From Tepidibacter sp. (GTDB lineage: Bacteria > Bacillota > Clostridia > Peptostreptococcales > Peptostreptococcaceae): a DNA stretch of 64,000 nt. The stretch's first letter is position 1; each line of letters opens with the position of its first letter. Positions 53,845-62,819 of this stretch are shown one piece after another. The notes under the pieces are model-generated. The model saw only the letters and a list, made by a program, of their open reading frames with translations. It was not told the origin of the DNA and made no database searches. A program made the position numbers and the translations under genes. The stretch lies in NCBI RefSeq assembly GCF_025210165.1, contig NZ_JAOASI010000084.1, positions 1-64,000 on the forward strand, read 5' to 3'.

Positions 53845-53860
53845 GGGGAGTAGACGATTT

Positions 53861-55462
53861 CTAATATATAGAAGTCTCGCTCAAAACTAATCCTTCATTT
53901 CTGCTTACTAATTGGTTAGGAGACCATTCGCTTTGGAATAAGAAAGCTGGATTTTTATCCTTATCCTCAACAAGTATAGTATCCATTGTCATAGACATAT
54001 TATGAGTGTCAAAGCTTCCGATTTCTGCCCAACGTATAAAGCGGTAAGGAAGTCTTTGCATTGTTATATCAACATTATATTCGTTTTTTAATCTGTATTC
54101 TAATACTTCTAACTGAAGAACACCGACAACTCCTACTATAAGCTCCTCCATACCTATATTAGGACGCTTGTAAACTTGTATAGCCCCTTCTTCTGATATC
54201 TGAGTGATTCCTTTTAAGAATTGTTTTCTCTTTAAAGAATTTATAGTAGAGATTCTAGCAAAGTGTTCAGGAGCAAACTGTGGAATTCCTTTATACTGTA
54301 ACTTTGATTGTTTTTGAGATAAAGTATCTCCAATATTAAATATTCCAGGATCATGTATACCTATTATATCACCTGGATAAGCAGAGTCTACAATAACACG
54401 ATCTTGTGCTACGAATTGTTGAGGTTGAGCAAGTTTAACTTTTTTGCCTCTTTGAACATGATTTACTGACATACCTTTTTCGAATTTACCAGAGCATATT
54501 CTTAAGAATGCTATTCTATCTCTATGAGCTTTATCCATGTTAGCTTGAATCTTGAATATAAATCCTGAGAAATTATCAGATTCAGGATCTACAACTCCCA
54601 TATTACTATCACGAGGTGTTGGTGGTGCAGTTATATCAAGGAATGATTCAAGGAATGGCTCAACACCGAAGTTTGTAAGAGCACTTCCAAAAAATACTGG
54701 TGTTAATTCTCCCTTTAATATTTGATCTAAATCAAATGGATCTCCAGCTACATCTAAAAGTTCGATATCATTTAATAATTGTTCATGAAGAGCATTACCT
54801 AACAGGTCAGCAAATTTTTCATCATCTACTTTTCCAACTATAGATTTAGCTATAGATTGTCCGTGATTTCCATCGTCAAATACCTCTATTTGATCTTTCA
54901 GGCGATTAAATACTCCTTTAAACTCTTTACCTGATCCTATTGGCCAGTTAACAGGACAAGAACGAATTCCTAATACATTCTCAAGATCCTCCATTAGTTC
55001 AAATGGATCTTTTCCTTGTCTATCCATTTTATTTATAAAAGTAAATATTGGGATTCCTCTCATCTTACAAACTTGGAATAATTTTTTTGTTTGTGCCTCT
55101 ACACCTTTAGCAGAGTCTATAACCATTACGGCACTATCAGCTGCCATAAGAGTTCTATAAGTATCTTCACTGAAGTCCTGGTGTCCAGGGGTATCTAGTA
55201 TGTTAATGCAAAAATTGTTGTACTCAAATTGAAGTACACTCGATGTAACAGATATACCTCTTTGTTTTTCTATCTCCATCCAGTCCGATACAGCATGTTT
55301 TTGAGATCTTCTAGATTTAACAGATCCTGCTTGGTGAATTGCTCCTCCGTATAATAAGAATTTTTCGGTTAATGTAGTTTTTCCGGCATCAGGATGGGAA
55401 ATGATTGCAAATGTTCTTCTTCTTCTAACCTCATCAATAAAGTTTAAATTTTGTTGTGACAT
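53861..55462 (-). CDS. prfC: Peptide chain release factor 3
   Basis: 533 residues, a translational GTPase. G motifs: SHPDAGKTTLTEK (G1), GISVTSSV (G2), LDTPGHQDFSEDTYR (G3), FINKMDR (G4), then domain II and the RF3-specific C-terminal domain (QLEVLEYRLKNEYNVD). RF3 recycles RF1/RF2 from the ribosome after termination. RRSQKHAVSDWMEIEKQR is a typical RF3 stretch. Minus-strand ribosome site AGAGGAG. Single gene, convergent with the IDH operon. Confidence 0.95.
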   Translation of the reverse strand: MSQQNLNFIDEVRRRRTFAIISHPDAGKTTLTEKFLLYGGAIHQAGSVKSRRSQKHAVSDWMEIEKQRGISVTSSVLQFEYNNFCINILDTPGHQDFSEDTYRTLMAADSAVMVIDSAKGVEAQTKKLFQVCKMRGIPIFTFINKMDRQGKDPFELMEDLENVLGIRSCPVNWPIGSGKEFKGVFNRLKDQIEVFDDGNHGQSIAKSIVGKVDDEKFADLLGNALHEQLLNDIELLDVAGDPFDLDQILKGELTPVFFGSALTNFGVEPFLESFLDITAPPTPRDSNMGVVDPESDNFSGFIFKIQANMDKAHRDRIAFLRICSGKFEKGMSVNHVQRGKKVKLAQPQQFVAQDRVIVDSAYPGDIIGIHDPGIFNIGDTLSQKQSKLQYKGIPQFAPEHFARISTINSLKRKQFLKGITQISEEGAIQVYKRPNIGMEELIVGVVGVLQLEVLEYRLKNEYNVDITMQRLPYRFIRWAEIGSFDTHNMSMTMDTILVEDKDKNPAFLFQSEWSPNQLVSRNEGLVLSETSIY

Positions 55463-55646
55463 TTTAAAACTCCTCTATTTTATAAATTTTAATGTATATT
55501 TAAGTAAAAGCCTAACATTATGATGTTATAACTTTATTGTTAAACTGTCAATTAGTATTTAAAATATCTTTAATAAAGATTGTATAACTTGTAAGTAAAC
55601 CAAGAATAGTATATGTGGGAAAATTCTGAAAAAACGGATATGAATA

Positions 55647-55673
55647 TAAAGATAGATGCTTATCGTACGATAT
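55647..55673 (+). promoter_or_regulatory. Sigma-28 (SigD)-type promoter of the MCP gene
   Basis: TAAAGATA (55647-55654), 11 bases, TACGATAT (55666-55673) fits the motility sigma consensus TAAAGTTT-N11-GCCGATAA. The start at about 55680 leaves a leader of only some 16 bases. TATCGTACGATA (55661-55672) is also a perfect palindrome. Confidence 0.65.
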
Positions 55674-55695
55674 ATATAGCGGAGGTGTTAGAATA

Positions 55696-57777
55696 ATGAA
55701 AAATAAAATCGACTTTTCTGGAATTAAAGCAAAACTAACTAGCGCTATATTGATTTTCATGTTAATACCTATTATCGCAATTAGCTTTTATGTGAATATT
55801 GAATTTGAAAAACAATTAAATGAAGATTTTGTGAAATCAACAACAAAAGAAATTATACAGGTAGATAATGCTATAAATATGTATTTTGAAACGGTTGAAG
55901 AAAATACTAATTTATTAGCAAGTAATCCTTTGGTTAAGAAAGCTGATGAAACAATAACATCATATATTAATCTACAAGGAGATAGTGAAGGTAATATAAA
56001 AATGACTCCTTCTCAAAATGGAGGAATTGAACAAGCAATTTATAATCTATATTTAAATTTTAAAGAATCACATCCTAAGTCATCTTATGTTTATATGGCT
56101 ACGAAAGATGGAGGCTATATACAATTACCGGAAGGTAATATATGGGAAGGATATAATCCTAAAGAAAGACCTTATTACAAATACGCTATAGAAAATAGCG
56201 GAAAAACAGTTAGAACTGCTCCTTATTATTTTGAAGCAGATAATAGTACAAATATAAGTACGGTGAGAACTATAGAAAATGATAAAGGAGAAGTAATTGG
56301 AGTTCAAGGGCTTGATGTAAGCTTAGATGGACTAACTGATATATTGAAAAATATAAAAATTGGAGAAACTGGATATATAATTTTGGTTGATAAAGATGGA
56401 ACGATAATATCTCATCCTAAAAATAATGAGATGAATTTCAAAAATATTAAAGAGCTTGAAGTTGAAAGATTAAATAATATACAGGATATAAATTCGGAAA
56501 ATTTCGAAATTATTCTTAATAATAAAGATTATTTCGTCAATATATATACATCGCCTAAAACAGAGTGGAAATTTATAGCTGTGGTAGAAAAAGAAGAATT
56601 AATGCAGAGTGCAAATAAAATAAAAAAATCTATTTCATTTATAGCAATAATGTTCATATTAATTGCATTTATAATATCTATTATTTTTTCAAATAAATTC
56701 TCAAAGCCTATATTAGTTATAGTAAACCAGTTAAACTATATAAAAGATGGGAATTTCACAAAAAAAATGCCTGATAATCTTTTAAAAAGAAAAGATGAAT
56801 TTGGAAATCTTTCTATTACTATTGAGACTATGCAGGAGTATTTAAGTAATATGGTTAAACAAATAAAAGATTCTGCTAAAATGGTATCTGATTCTTCAAA
56901 ATCATTAGTTGAAATGACTGATGAAACAAGTAAGGCTACAAATGAAATAGCTACATCTATTGAGCAGGTTGCAACAAGCAGTTATGAGGAAGCTAAAGAT
57001 ATAGAACAAGGAGCAGTTAAATTAAATGAACTGTCAAATAGTATACAGAGTGTTTCAGATAGAAATATTGAAATGAAAAGTATATCAAATGATACCTATG
57101 GATTTAGTAGCAAGGGCTTAAATGTTTTAAAAACACTTATAGAAAAGTCATCAAATGTAAATGAATCTGTAGAAGAAGTAAATGATATAATTAAGGAAAT
57201 GGATGGAATGTCAGATCAAATAGGAACTATTACAGATGCTATTAAGCAAATAGCAGAGCAAACAAATCTACTTGCTTTAAATGCCGCTATAGAAGCTGCT
57301 AGAGCAGGAGAGAGTGGGAAAGGATTTGCAGTTGTTGCGGAAGAAGTTAGGAAATTAGCTGAACAATCTGAAAATTCTACTGGAAACATAAAACGATTAA
57401 TTGAAAAAATACAATATCAATCTAAAGTTGCAGTTGAAAGAATGGCTGTAACTAAAAATATAACAAAAGAACAAAGAAGTTGTGTAAATGAAACTGAAAG
57501 TATTTTTAAAGAAATATTAGATTCTATAAAAATAGTAACTGAAAAAGCTGTGGAAATACAAGATTATAATGAAGATATGAATGGAAAAAGAAATGAATTG
57601 GTAGATATAATAAGTAATATATCCGCTGTAGCTGAGGAAACAGCAGCTAGCTCACATCAAATTTCAGCTGCAACAGAAGAGCAAACAGCTACTGTGCAGG
57701 AAATTGCAAATTATGTTCAAAATTTAAAAACGTTGTCTGAGGAGTTAAAGAATTATTCGGATAAGTTTGAGGTGTAA
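55696..57777 (+). CDS. Methyl-accepting chemotaxis protein with double-Cache sensor
   Basis: 693 residues: TM1 about 15-35; dCache_1 domain ([55 protein letters not shown]); TM2 about 312-334; HAMP; signalling domain with tip [18 protein letters not shown] near 517, and several Glu-Glu/Gln methylation-type sites. The [10 protein letters not shown] stretch is the ligand-contact region of amino-acid-type dCache receptors, although the strict R-x-R-x-W-Y motif is not complete, so a ligand cannot be named. GGAGGTG eight bases before ATG; promoter looks sigma-28 dependent, as expected of the motility regulon. Confidence 0.93.
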   Translation: MKNKIDFSGIKAKLTSAILIFMLIPIIAISFYVNIEFEKQLNEDFVKSTTKEIIQVDNAINMYFETVEENTNLLASNPLVKKADETITSYINLQGDSEGNIKMTPSQNGGIEQAIYNLYLNFKESHPKSSYVYMATKDGGYIQLPEGNIWEGYNPKERPYYKYAIENSGKTVRTAPYYFEADNSTNISTVRTIENDKGEVIGVQGLDVSLDGLTDILKNIKIGETGYIILVDKDGTIISHPKNNEMNFKNIKELEVERLNNIQDINSENFEIILNNKDYFVNIYTSPKTEWKFIAVVEKEELMQSANKIKKSISFIAIMFILIAFIISIIFSNKFSKPILVIVNQLNYIKDGNFTKKMPDNLLKRKDEFGNLSITIETMQEYLSNMVKQIKDSAKMVSDSSKSLVEMTDETSKATNEIATSIEQVATSSYEEAKDIEQGAVKLNELSNSIQSVSDRNIEMKSISNDTYGFSSKGLNVLKTLIEKSSNVNESVEEVNDIIKEMDGMSDQIGTITDAIKQIAEQTNLLALNAAIEAARAGESGKGFAVVAEEVRKLAEQSENSTGNIKRLIEKIQYQSKVAVERMAVTKNITKEQRSCVNETESIFKEILDSIKIVTEKAVEIQDYNEDMNGKRNELVDIISNISAVAEETAASSHQISAATEEQTATVQEIANYVQNLKTLSEELKNYSDKFEV

Positions 57778-57810
57778 TTTTTAGATACAAAATGAATAGA
57801 TTTTAGGAGA

Positions 57811-57852
57811 TACCCTATAGAGTAGAAAAAAGATTACTTTATAGGGTATATT
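57811..57852. terminator. Bidirectional terminator between the MCP and exonuclease genes
   Basis: TACCCTATAGAGTA (57811-57824) pairs with TACTTTATAGGGTA (57836-57849), tail TATTTTATTTTT. Nearly the same hairpin as at 29411-29460. Confidence 0.8.
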
Positions 57853-57858
57853 TTATTT

Positions 57859-58617
57859 TTAATTATCGATTTTCTTGTTATTAGCTACAGTAAATTGATT
57901 AGTTTTTCCCATCATATAAGCAAGTTTTATAATCTTTTTTTCATGTCTAGACATTTTCCTGGAATACATTTTTTCGAATTGTCTAAATAAAGCACTCATA
58001 TCAACTTTGTGCTTTGCATTATTAGATCTTGATGTTTTATTTGGATCATATGTTTGAGGAATTATATTTTCGTTGTATATAATTTTGAATATTTTACTTG
58101 TGTAATAAGCATCATTAAAAGCATTATGAAATTCTTTATCAAGTGGTATTTTAAAAGTATCTACCGCATTCTGAAGACCTACGCTAAAACCTTTAGTAAA
58201 ATTAAGGCGTTTGGTAGTGTGATTTTGAACATCTATATATTGTGTATTAACAGGAAAGTTTAATTTATGATAACGAATATTTCTAAATAGTTCTTTAATG
58301 TCGACTTTTCCCCAAACACAAAAAATACTCGATTCATCTATAAATTTCAAAAAATCCTTATAAATCAAGGGAAAGTAATCTGCCTTACTCAATTGATCCA
58401 TATTTATACTGGTAAGTTCCTGTATATAGGGATGTAGATCTGTATATATTGTAGGTTTTATAAGTCTATCAAAAGTCCCTATAATATTAAAATTTTCATC
58501 TAGTTTAATTGCACCTATCTGAATTATTTCAAATGGGCATTTTATAGTTTCTTCTCTTGATGAGGATTTACTAGATCTTGGTTGATTGAATTCTAAGTCG
58601 TATATTATGTAATTCAT
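57859..58617 (-). CDS. DEDDh 3'-5' exonuclease domain protein
   Basis: 252 residues. Exonuclease motifs: IIYDLEFNQ with the first Asp-x-Glu, FCVWGKVDIKEL with the second Asp, and FHNAFNDAYYTSKI with the His and last Asp of DEDDh. The C-terminal 50 residues are basic (KMSRHEKKIIKLAYMMG) and may bind nucleic acid. Related to the KapD/ERI-1-like group acting on RNA or DNA ends; substrate unknown. AGGAGTAAT on the minus strand. Convergent with the MCP. Confidence 0.85.
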   Translation of the reverse strand: MNYIIYDLEFNQPRSSKSSSREETIKCPFEIIQIGAIKLDENFNIIGTFDRLIKPTIYTDLHPYIQELTSINMDQLSKADYFPLIYKDFLKFIDESSIFCVWGKVDIKELFRNIRYHKLNFPVNTQYIDVQNHTTKRLNFTKGFSVGLQNAVDTFKIPLDKEFHNAFNDAYYTSKIFKIIYNENIIPQTYDPNKTSRSNNAKHKVDMSALFRQFEKMYSRKMSRHEKKIIKLAYMMGKTNQFTVANNKKIDN

Positions 58618-58846
58618 AGTAATTACTCCTAACTATATAGAGTTGATTTTAGTTTTTCACTATACAGAGTGAAAATACGTATAGATAATATTATACATTA
58701 AATATAGAAAGTATAGTATTATTTATAAGGTTAAATATAATACAATATAAACAATCTACAATACTCTCCTATAATTACTATTAATATATAGTATAATATA
58801 TCTATATCAAATAACGAGAACTAATCAGTGAAAATGGAGGACAAAT

Positions 58847-59146
58847 ATGGAAACTAACATTATAATTAAACAAAAAGATAAAATTAAAACAAAAAAGCCG
58901 AAACATTATAAAGTAATTATGTATAATGATGATTACACGACTATGGAATTTGTAATATATGTACTTATGAATATATTTAATAAAAAAATTGAAAGTGCCA
59001 ATAAAATAATGCTTAATGTACATAAAAAGGGAGTTGGAATTGCTGGAGTATATCCTTATGATATTGCAGCAACTAAGGTCTCTATAGCTATGAATATGGC
59101 AAAAGAAGAGGGATTTCCGTTTAAACTTACTATTGAAGAGGAGTAA
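58847..59146 (+). CDS. clpS: ClpS adaptor protein
   Basis: 99 residues. After a basic, flexible N-terminus, YKVIMYNDDYTTMEFVIYVL forms the N-end-rule pocket (Asn-Asp-Asp-x-T-T-M-E-F), followed by ANKIMLNVHKKGVGIAGVYP and a closing acidic tail. ClpS delivers proteins with destabilising N-terminal residues to ClpA. The clpA start lies four bases behind its stop codon. Ribosome site GGAGG. Confidence 0.93.
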   Translation: METNIIIKQKDKIKTKKPKHYKVIMYNDDYTTMEFVIYVLMNIFNKKIESANKIMLNVHKKGVGIAGVYPYDIAATKVSIAMNMAKEEGFPFKLTIEEE

Positions 59147-59150
59147 AAAT

Positions 59151-61382
59151 ATGAATATAACAAATATAGTGAATGAAGTAATACTAAAGGCTTATGAAGA
59201 AGCAAAGACAGCTAACTGTGAATATGTTACAGTAGAACATTTGCTTTATGTTTCTTTATATTATAATAAAGTTATAGATGCCCTTAAAGAATGTGGTGCA
59301 GACGTAGAGGAGCTAAAAAATAATTTGAAGGCTTATATAGATGAATATATAAATAAGGTGGATGATTTTGAACCTTTAGAAAGTGTAGCATTTCAACAAG
59401 TAATTATAATGGCCAATGCTCAGGTTAAAAGTTGTGGTAAAGATGTTATTGATATAGATCATTTGTTGTCAGCTATATACAATTTGGATGATAGCTATGC
59501 TAAATACTACTTATTAGATCAAGGAGTTACAAAAAGAGACTTTGTGTATAACTTATGCAGCACAGTTGGGGAAGAATATGAAATATTTGAGCAAGAATAT
59601 GAAGAAGAAGCTGAATTTGAAGAAGAGCAAAAAAATGAATTAATTATAGGAAAGTATAGTTCAAATCTAACTGAAATTGTAAAAAATGAAAAAACTGATT
59701 CTCTAATAGGGAGGGAAGATATATTAAATAGAACTATCCAGATACTTTGTAGAAGAAATAAGAACAATCCTATTCATATAGGAGAGCCTGGAGTTGGAAA
59801 AACATCTATAACATTTGGTCTTGCAAGGCTTATTCTTCAGGGACAAGTACCTAATAAACTTAAAGAAGCTGAAATATTTTCACTTGATATAGGATCTATG
59901 CTATCTGGGACTAAATATAGGGGAGATTTTGAACAGAGAATAAAAAAGGTTCTAGATAATATAAAAGAACATGAAAATCCTATTGTGTATATAGATGAAA
60001 TTCACAATATAGTAGGAGCTGGAGCATTAAGTGGGTCTTCACTAGATGCATCTAATTTATTAAAGCCATACTTATTAGAAGGAAAAATTAAGTTTATAGG
60101 TGCAAGTACGTTTGATGAATATAAAAAGTATTTTGAAAAAGATAAGTCGTTAAATAGAAGGTTTCAAAAGATAGAAATTAAAGAGCCTTCTATAAAAGAA
60201 ACTATAGAAATATTAAATGGCTTAAAAGAAAACTATGAAAACTATCATAATGTAATATATACAGATAAATCTATAGAAAGTGCTGTTGTACTAAGTGATA
60301 AATATATAAATGATAAATTTTTACCTGATAAGGCTATTGATATATTAGATGAAGCAGGAGCTTATGTTAGGATGAATAAATATAATGAAGAAAAAATAGT
60401 CGTAGATGAGGATATGATTGAGAAAATATTATCAAAAGTATGTAATATACCTAAAGAAACTGTAGAAAATAATGAAATAAATTCTCTTAAGAATTTAGAA
60501 AAATCTTTGAAGAGTAATATATTTGGACAAGGTGAAGCTATTGAAGAAGTTACAAGATGCATTAAGATGTCAAGGGCTGGACTTAATGATGATAATAAAC
60601 CTATTGCATCTATGCTGTTTTTAGGTCCTACTGGTGTTGGAAAAACTGAAATTGCTAAAAATATAGCTAAAAATTTAGGAATAGAGCTTGTAAGATTTGA
60701 TATGAGCGAATATATGGAAAAACACTCGGCTTCTAAGTTGATAGGTTCACCTCCTGGATATGTAGGTTATGAAGAGGGTGGATTACTTACGGATTCTATT
60801 AGAAAAAATCCTCACTGTGTTTTACTTTTAGATGAGATAGAAAAATCTCATACAGATATATTAAATGTATTGCTTCAAGTTATGGACAATGCAACTCTTA
60901 CTGATAATCAAGGAAGAAAAGCTGACTTTAAAAATGTAATAATAATAATGACCTCAAATGCAGGTGCTAAAGATATTGGTAAAAATTTTGTGGGGTTTGG
61001 AGATAGATGTATGGATTTACAGTCTATAGATGATGAGGTTAAAAAAATATTTAGCCCTGAATTTAGGAATAGACTTAATAAAATAGTTAAATTCAATAAT
61101 GTAGATGAAAATATGGCGCTTAATATAACAAAAAAAGAACTTGAAAGGTTTAAAGAAAAGTTAAATAAAAAAAATATATCAATTGAATTTAAAAAATCTT
61201 GTATTGAATATATATCTAAAAAAGGAGTATCAAAAGAATTTGGAGCTAGAGAAATTATAAGGATTATAGATTCGAGATTAAAGCCCTTGCTGGTAGATGA
61301 GATTTTATTTGGAAATTTAAGCAATGGTGGAAGTTGTATAATAGATGTAGTTAATGGAGAATTTAAAATTCATATATTGTAA
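59151..61382 (+). CDS. clpA: ATP-dependent Clp protease ATPase subunit ClpA
   Basis: 743 residues. A Clp_N domain (about 1-150) is followed by two AAA+ modules: Walker A GEPGVGKTS (211) with Walker B IVYIDEIHN, and GPTGVGKTE (493) with VLLLDEIEKS. No middle coiled-coil insert is present, so it is ClpA, not ClpC or ClpB. A loop KNFVGFGDR at the place of the IGL/F loop should dock ClpP. It unfolds substrates into ClpP; the adjacent clpS gene links it to N-end-rule turnover. ATG 59151 follows GAGGAG, which overlaps the end of clpS; an upstream in-frame start at 59133 lies inside clpS and has no ribosome site. Confidence 0.94.
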   Translation: MNITNIVNEVILKAYEEAKTANCEYVTVEHLLYVSLYYNKVIDALKECGADVEELKNNLKAYIDEYINKVDDFEPLESVAFQQVIIMANAQVKSCGKDVIDIDHLLSAIYNLDDSYAKYYLLDQGVTKRDFVYNLCSTVGEEYEIFEQEYEEEAEFEEEQKNELIIGKYSSNLTEIVKNEKTDSLIGREDILNRTIQILCRRNKNNPIHIGEPGVGKTSITFGLARLILQGQVPNKLKEAEIFSLDIGSMLSGTKYRGDFEQRIKKVLDNIKEHENPIVYIDEIHNIVGAGALSGSSLDASNLLKPYLLEGKIKFIGASTFDEYKKYFEKDKSLNRRFQKIEIKEPSIKETIEILNGLKENYENYHNVIYTDKSIESAVVLSDKYINDKFLPDKAIDILDEAGAYVRMNKYNEEKIVVDEDMIEKILSKVCNIPKETVENNEINSLKNLEKSLKSNIFGQGEAIEEVTRCIKMSRAGLNDDNKPIASMLFLGPTGVGKTEIAKNIAKNLGIELVRFDMSEYMEKHSASKLIGSPPGYVGYEEGGLLTDSIRKNPHCVLLLDEIEKSHTDILNVLLQVMDNATLTDNQGRKADFKNVIIIMTSNAGAKDIGKNFVGFGDRCMDLQSIDDEVKKIFSPEFRNRLNKIVKFNNVDENMALNITKKELERFKEKLNKKNISIEFKKSCIEYISKKGVSKEFGAREIIRIIDSRLKPLLVDEILFGNLSNGGSCIIDVVNGEFKIHIL

Positions 61383-61413
61383 AAAAAGATGAACACTTTG
61401 TTCATCTTTTTTT
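61381..61413 (+). terminator. Intrinsic terminator of clpS-clpA
   Basis: AAAAAAAGATGAACA, loop CTT, TGTTCATCTTTTTTT; starts next to the stop codon. Confidence 0.9.
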
Positions 61414-61483
61414 GCTACAGAAAATTATGCGACTTTCAACTATTTTCAGGTAAAATAAGTAAAAATTGGATAAATTTATTATG

Positions 61484-61590
61484 AAAAAGTCTTCCTTCTG
61501 AAAATTTTCAATGTAAACTTTTTTGAAACTCATAACGAAAATTATATTTGTCTATAAGTTAAAAATGAATATAATTTCCTATTCGTTATA
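61484..61590 (-). repeat. Palindromic intergenic repeat, family 1, copy 3
   Basis: 107 bases bounded by AAAAAGTCTTC and TTCGTTATA, about 84 percent identical to 29303-29408. It keeps TAACGAAAATTATATTT and ATGAATATAATTTCC unchanged. It lies in the 386-base gap between clpA and the SleB-type gene; no gene is present in this gap apart from terminator, this repeat and a promoter. Confidence 0.8.
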
Positions 61591-61646
61591 AAAATAGAAT
61601 AATATTCAATAATTAAGGCATATTATATAAGAAACATGTTTTGAAT

Positions 61647-61676
61647 TTGACAAAGAAACAAAAAATATTATAAAAT
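61647..61676 (+). promoter_or_regulatory. Sigma-A promoter of the SleB-like gene
   Basis: TTGACA (61647-61652), 18 bases, TAAAAT (61671-61676). Confidence 0.6.
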
Positions 61677-61768
61677 GATAGTGTTAGACAAAAAAATACA
61701 ACAATAGTACATGACTTTTGGATTTGTAATTTTTAGAATTAAGATAAAATAAGAAAGTGGGTTGTTTA

Positions 61769-62581
61769 ATGAAAAAAAAACTAAGGATAATACTTTGTAC
61801 AATGATTATCATATCTTTTTATATAACTTCATGCTTTGCACTTGAAGTAGAAGTTACTGTTAAGATAAATGATAATTACGTTAAGAGTGATCAAAAACAT
61901 GTACTTATTAATGATGAAGTGTTTGTGCTTGGAAGATTCGTAGTTGAAGCTTTAAATGGACAAGTTACATGGAATGAGAATACTAAAAGCATGATAATTG
62001 AATATGAGGGAAAGAAAATAAAATTAACAGCAGATAGTGACGTGGCATACATAGATTCAAAAGAATATAAGTTAAAGTCAAAGCCTTTTTTAAGAGGAGG
62101 AAGAATGTACATACCAGTTAGGTTCGTTTCTGAAAATTTGAACTGTGATGTTAGCTGGATACATGAGACTTTTACTGTAAGTATAAAAAAAGAAAATTTA
62201 GTAATTTCCGACGAAAAATTTGAAAAAAGACCATATACAGATGAAGAAATGAGATTACTTGCAAAAATAATACAGGTAGAATCTGGTAATACAAAGATTG
62301 ATGGAAGATTAGGAGTTGCCAATGTAGTTCTTAATAGAGTTAAAAGTGATAGATTTCCAAATGATATAAAAAGCGTTATATATCAACCTGGACAGTTCCC
62401 TCCAGCTCATAAACAATCATTTAAAACATTAAAGCCTAATAATCTAAGTAATATAGCTGCTAAAAAAGCACTTGAAGGTGTAAATAACGTTGAAAATTGC
62501 TTGTTTTTTAATTCAAGACCTTTTAAAAGTAAGAAAAAAGATTTATACAAAATAATAAATGGTGAATATTTTTATAAATAA
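61769..62581 (+). CDS. Secreted cell-wall hydrolase, copper-amine-oxidase-like N domain plus SleB/CwlJ catalytic domain
   Basis: 270 residues. A signal peptide ends near SCFALE. Residues about 25-140 form the 'copper amine oxidase N-terminal-like' wall-binding domain (KHVLINDEVFVLGRFVVEAL, RMYIPVRFVSENL). Residues 155-270 form Hydrolase_2: LLAKIIQVESGNTKIDG with the catalytic Glu, GVANVVLNRVKSDRFP, VIYQPGQFPPA and CLFFNSRPF. Related enzymes are spore-cortex lytic transglycosylase-type hydrolases used in germination. Start ATG 61769 rather than GTG 61757, since the latter adds four residues before the signal and overlaps the weak site AAAGTGGG. Confidence 0.85.
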   Translation: MKKKLRIILCTMIIISFYITSCFALEVEVTVKINDNYVKSDQKHVLINDEVFVLGRFVVEALNGQVTWNENTKSMIIEYEGKKIKLTADSDVAYIDSKEYKLKSKPFLRGGRMYIPVRFVSENLNCDVSWIHETFTVSIKKENLVISDEKFEKRPYTDEEMRLLAKIIQVESGNTKIDGRLGVANVVLNRVKSDRFPNDIKSVIYQPGQFPPAHKQSFKTLKPNNLSNIAAKKALEGVNNVENCLFFNSRPFKSKKKDLYKIINGEYFYK

Positions 62582-62605
62582 AAATTTATTCAATAATTTA
62601 AGTTG

Positions 62606-62640
62606 AAAGCATATTGCCTTATATAGCAATGTGCTTTTAA
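62606..62640 (+). terminator. Terminator of the SleB-like gene
   Basis: AAAGCATATTGC (62606-62617) pairs with GCAATGTGCTTT (62626-62637), followed by TTAATATTTT. Confidence 0.65.
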
Positions 62641-62677
62641 TATTTTCATATAGATAAGTGTTTGTCACCGCGTGAGT

Positions 62678-62690
62678 GAGTAGACGAATT
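62678..62690 (+). repeat. GAGTAGACGAATT box, isolated copy
   Basis: The 13-base box GAGTAGACGAATT seen at 27349-27361 recurs exactly, and is matched with one change (GAGTAGACGATTT) at 53848-53860 next to the prfC stop. No full hairpin is visible here, only CACCGCGTGAGTG before it. Confidence 0.45.
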
Positions 62691-62729
62691 TTTTTTAACT
62701 TTTAATTAGCATAATTAGTAAAAATATGT

Positions 62730-62756
62730 TAAAGTTTCCTAAAGATTTGTCGATAT
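62730..62756 (+). promoter_or_regulatory. Near-consensus sigma-28 (SigD) promoter
   Basis: TAAAGTTT (62730-62737), exactly 11 bases, GTCGATAT (62749-62756). The -35 is a perfect match and the -10 differs at two positions from GCCGATAA. It drives the PAS-GAF gene starting at 62820. Confidence 0.8.
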
Positions 62757-62819
62757 ATAAATATAAATGATTGGAAAATTAAGCTTCACTTTATTCAAAA
62801 AGGGGTGGATGATTAAAAT

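Noticed and set aside
59151..61382. ClpA as ClpC or ClpB
   Set aside because: No coiled-coil middle domain lies between the ATPase modules, and clpS is directly upstream.
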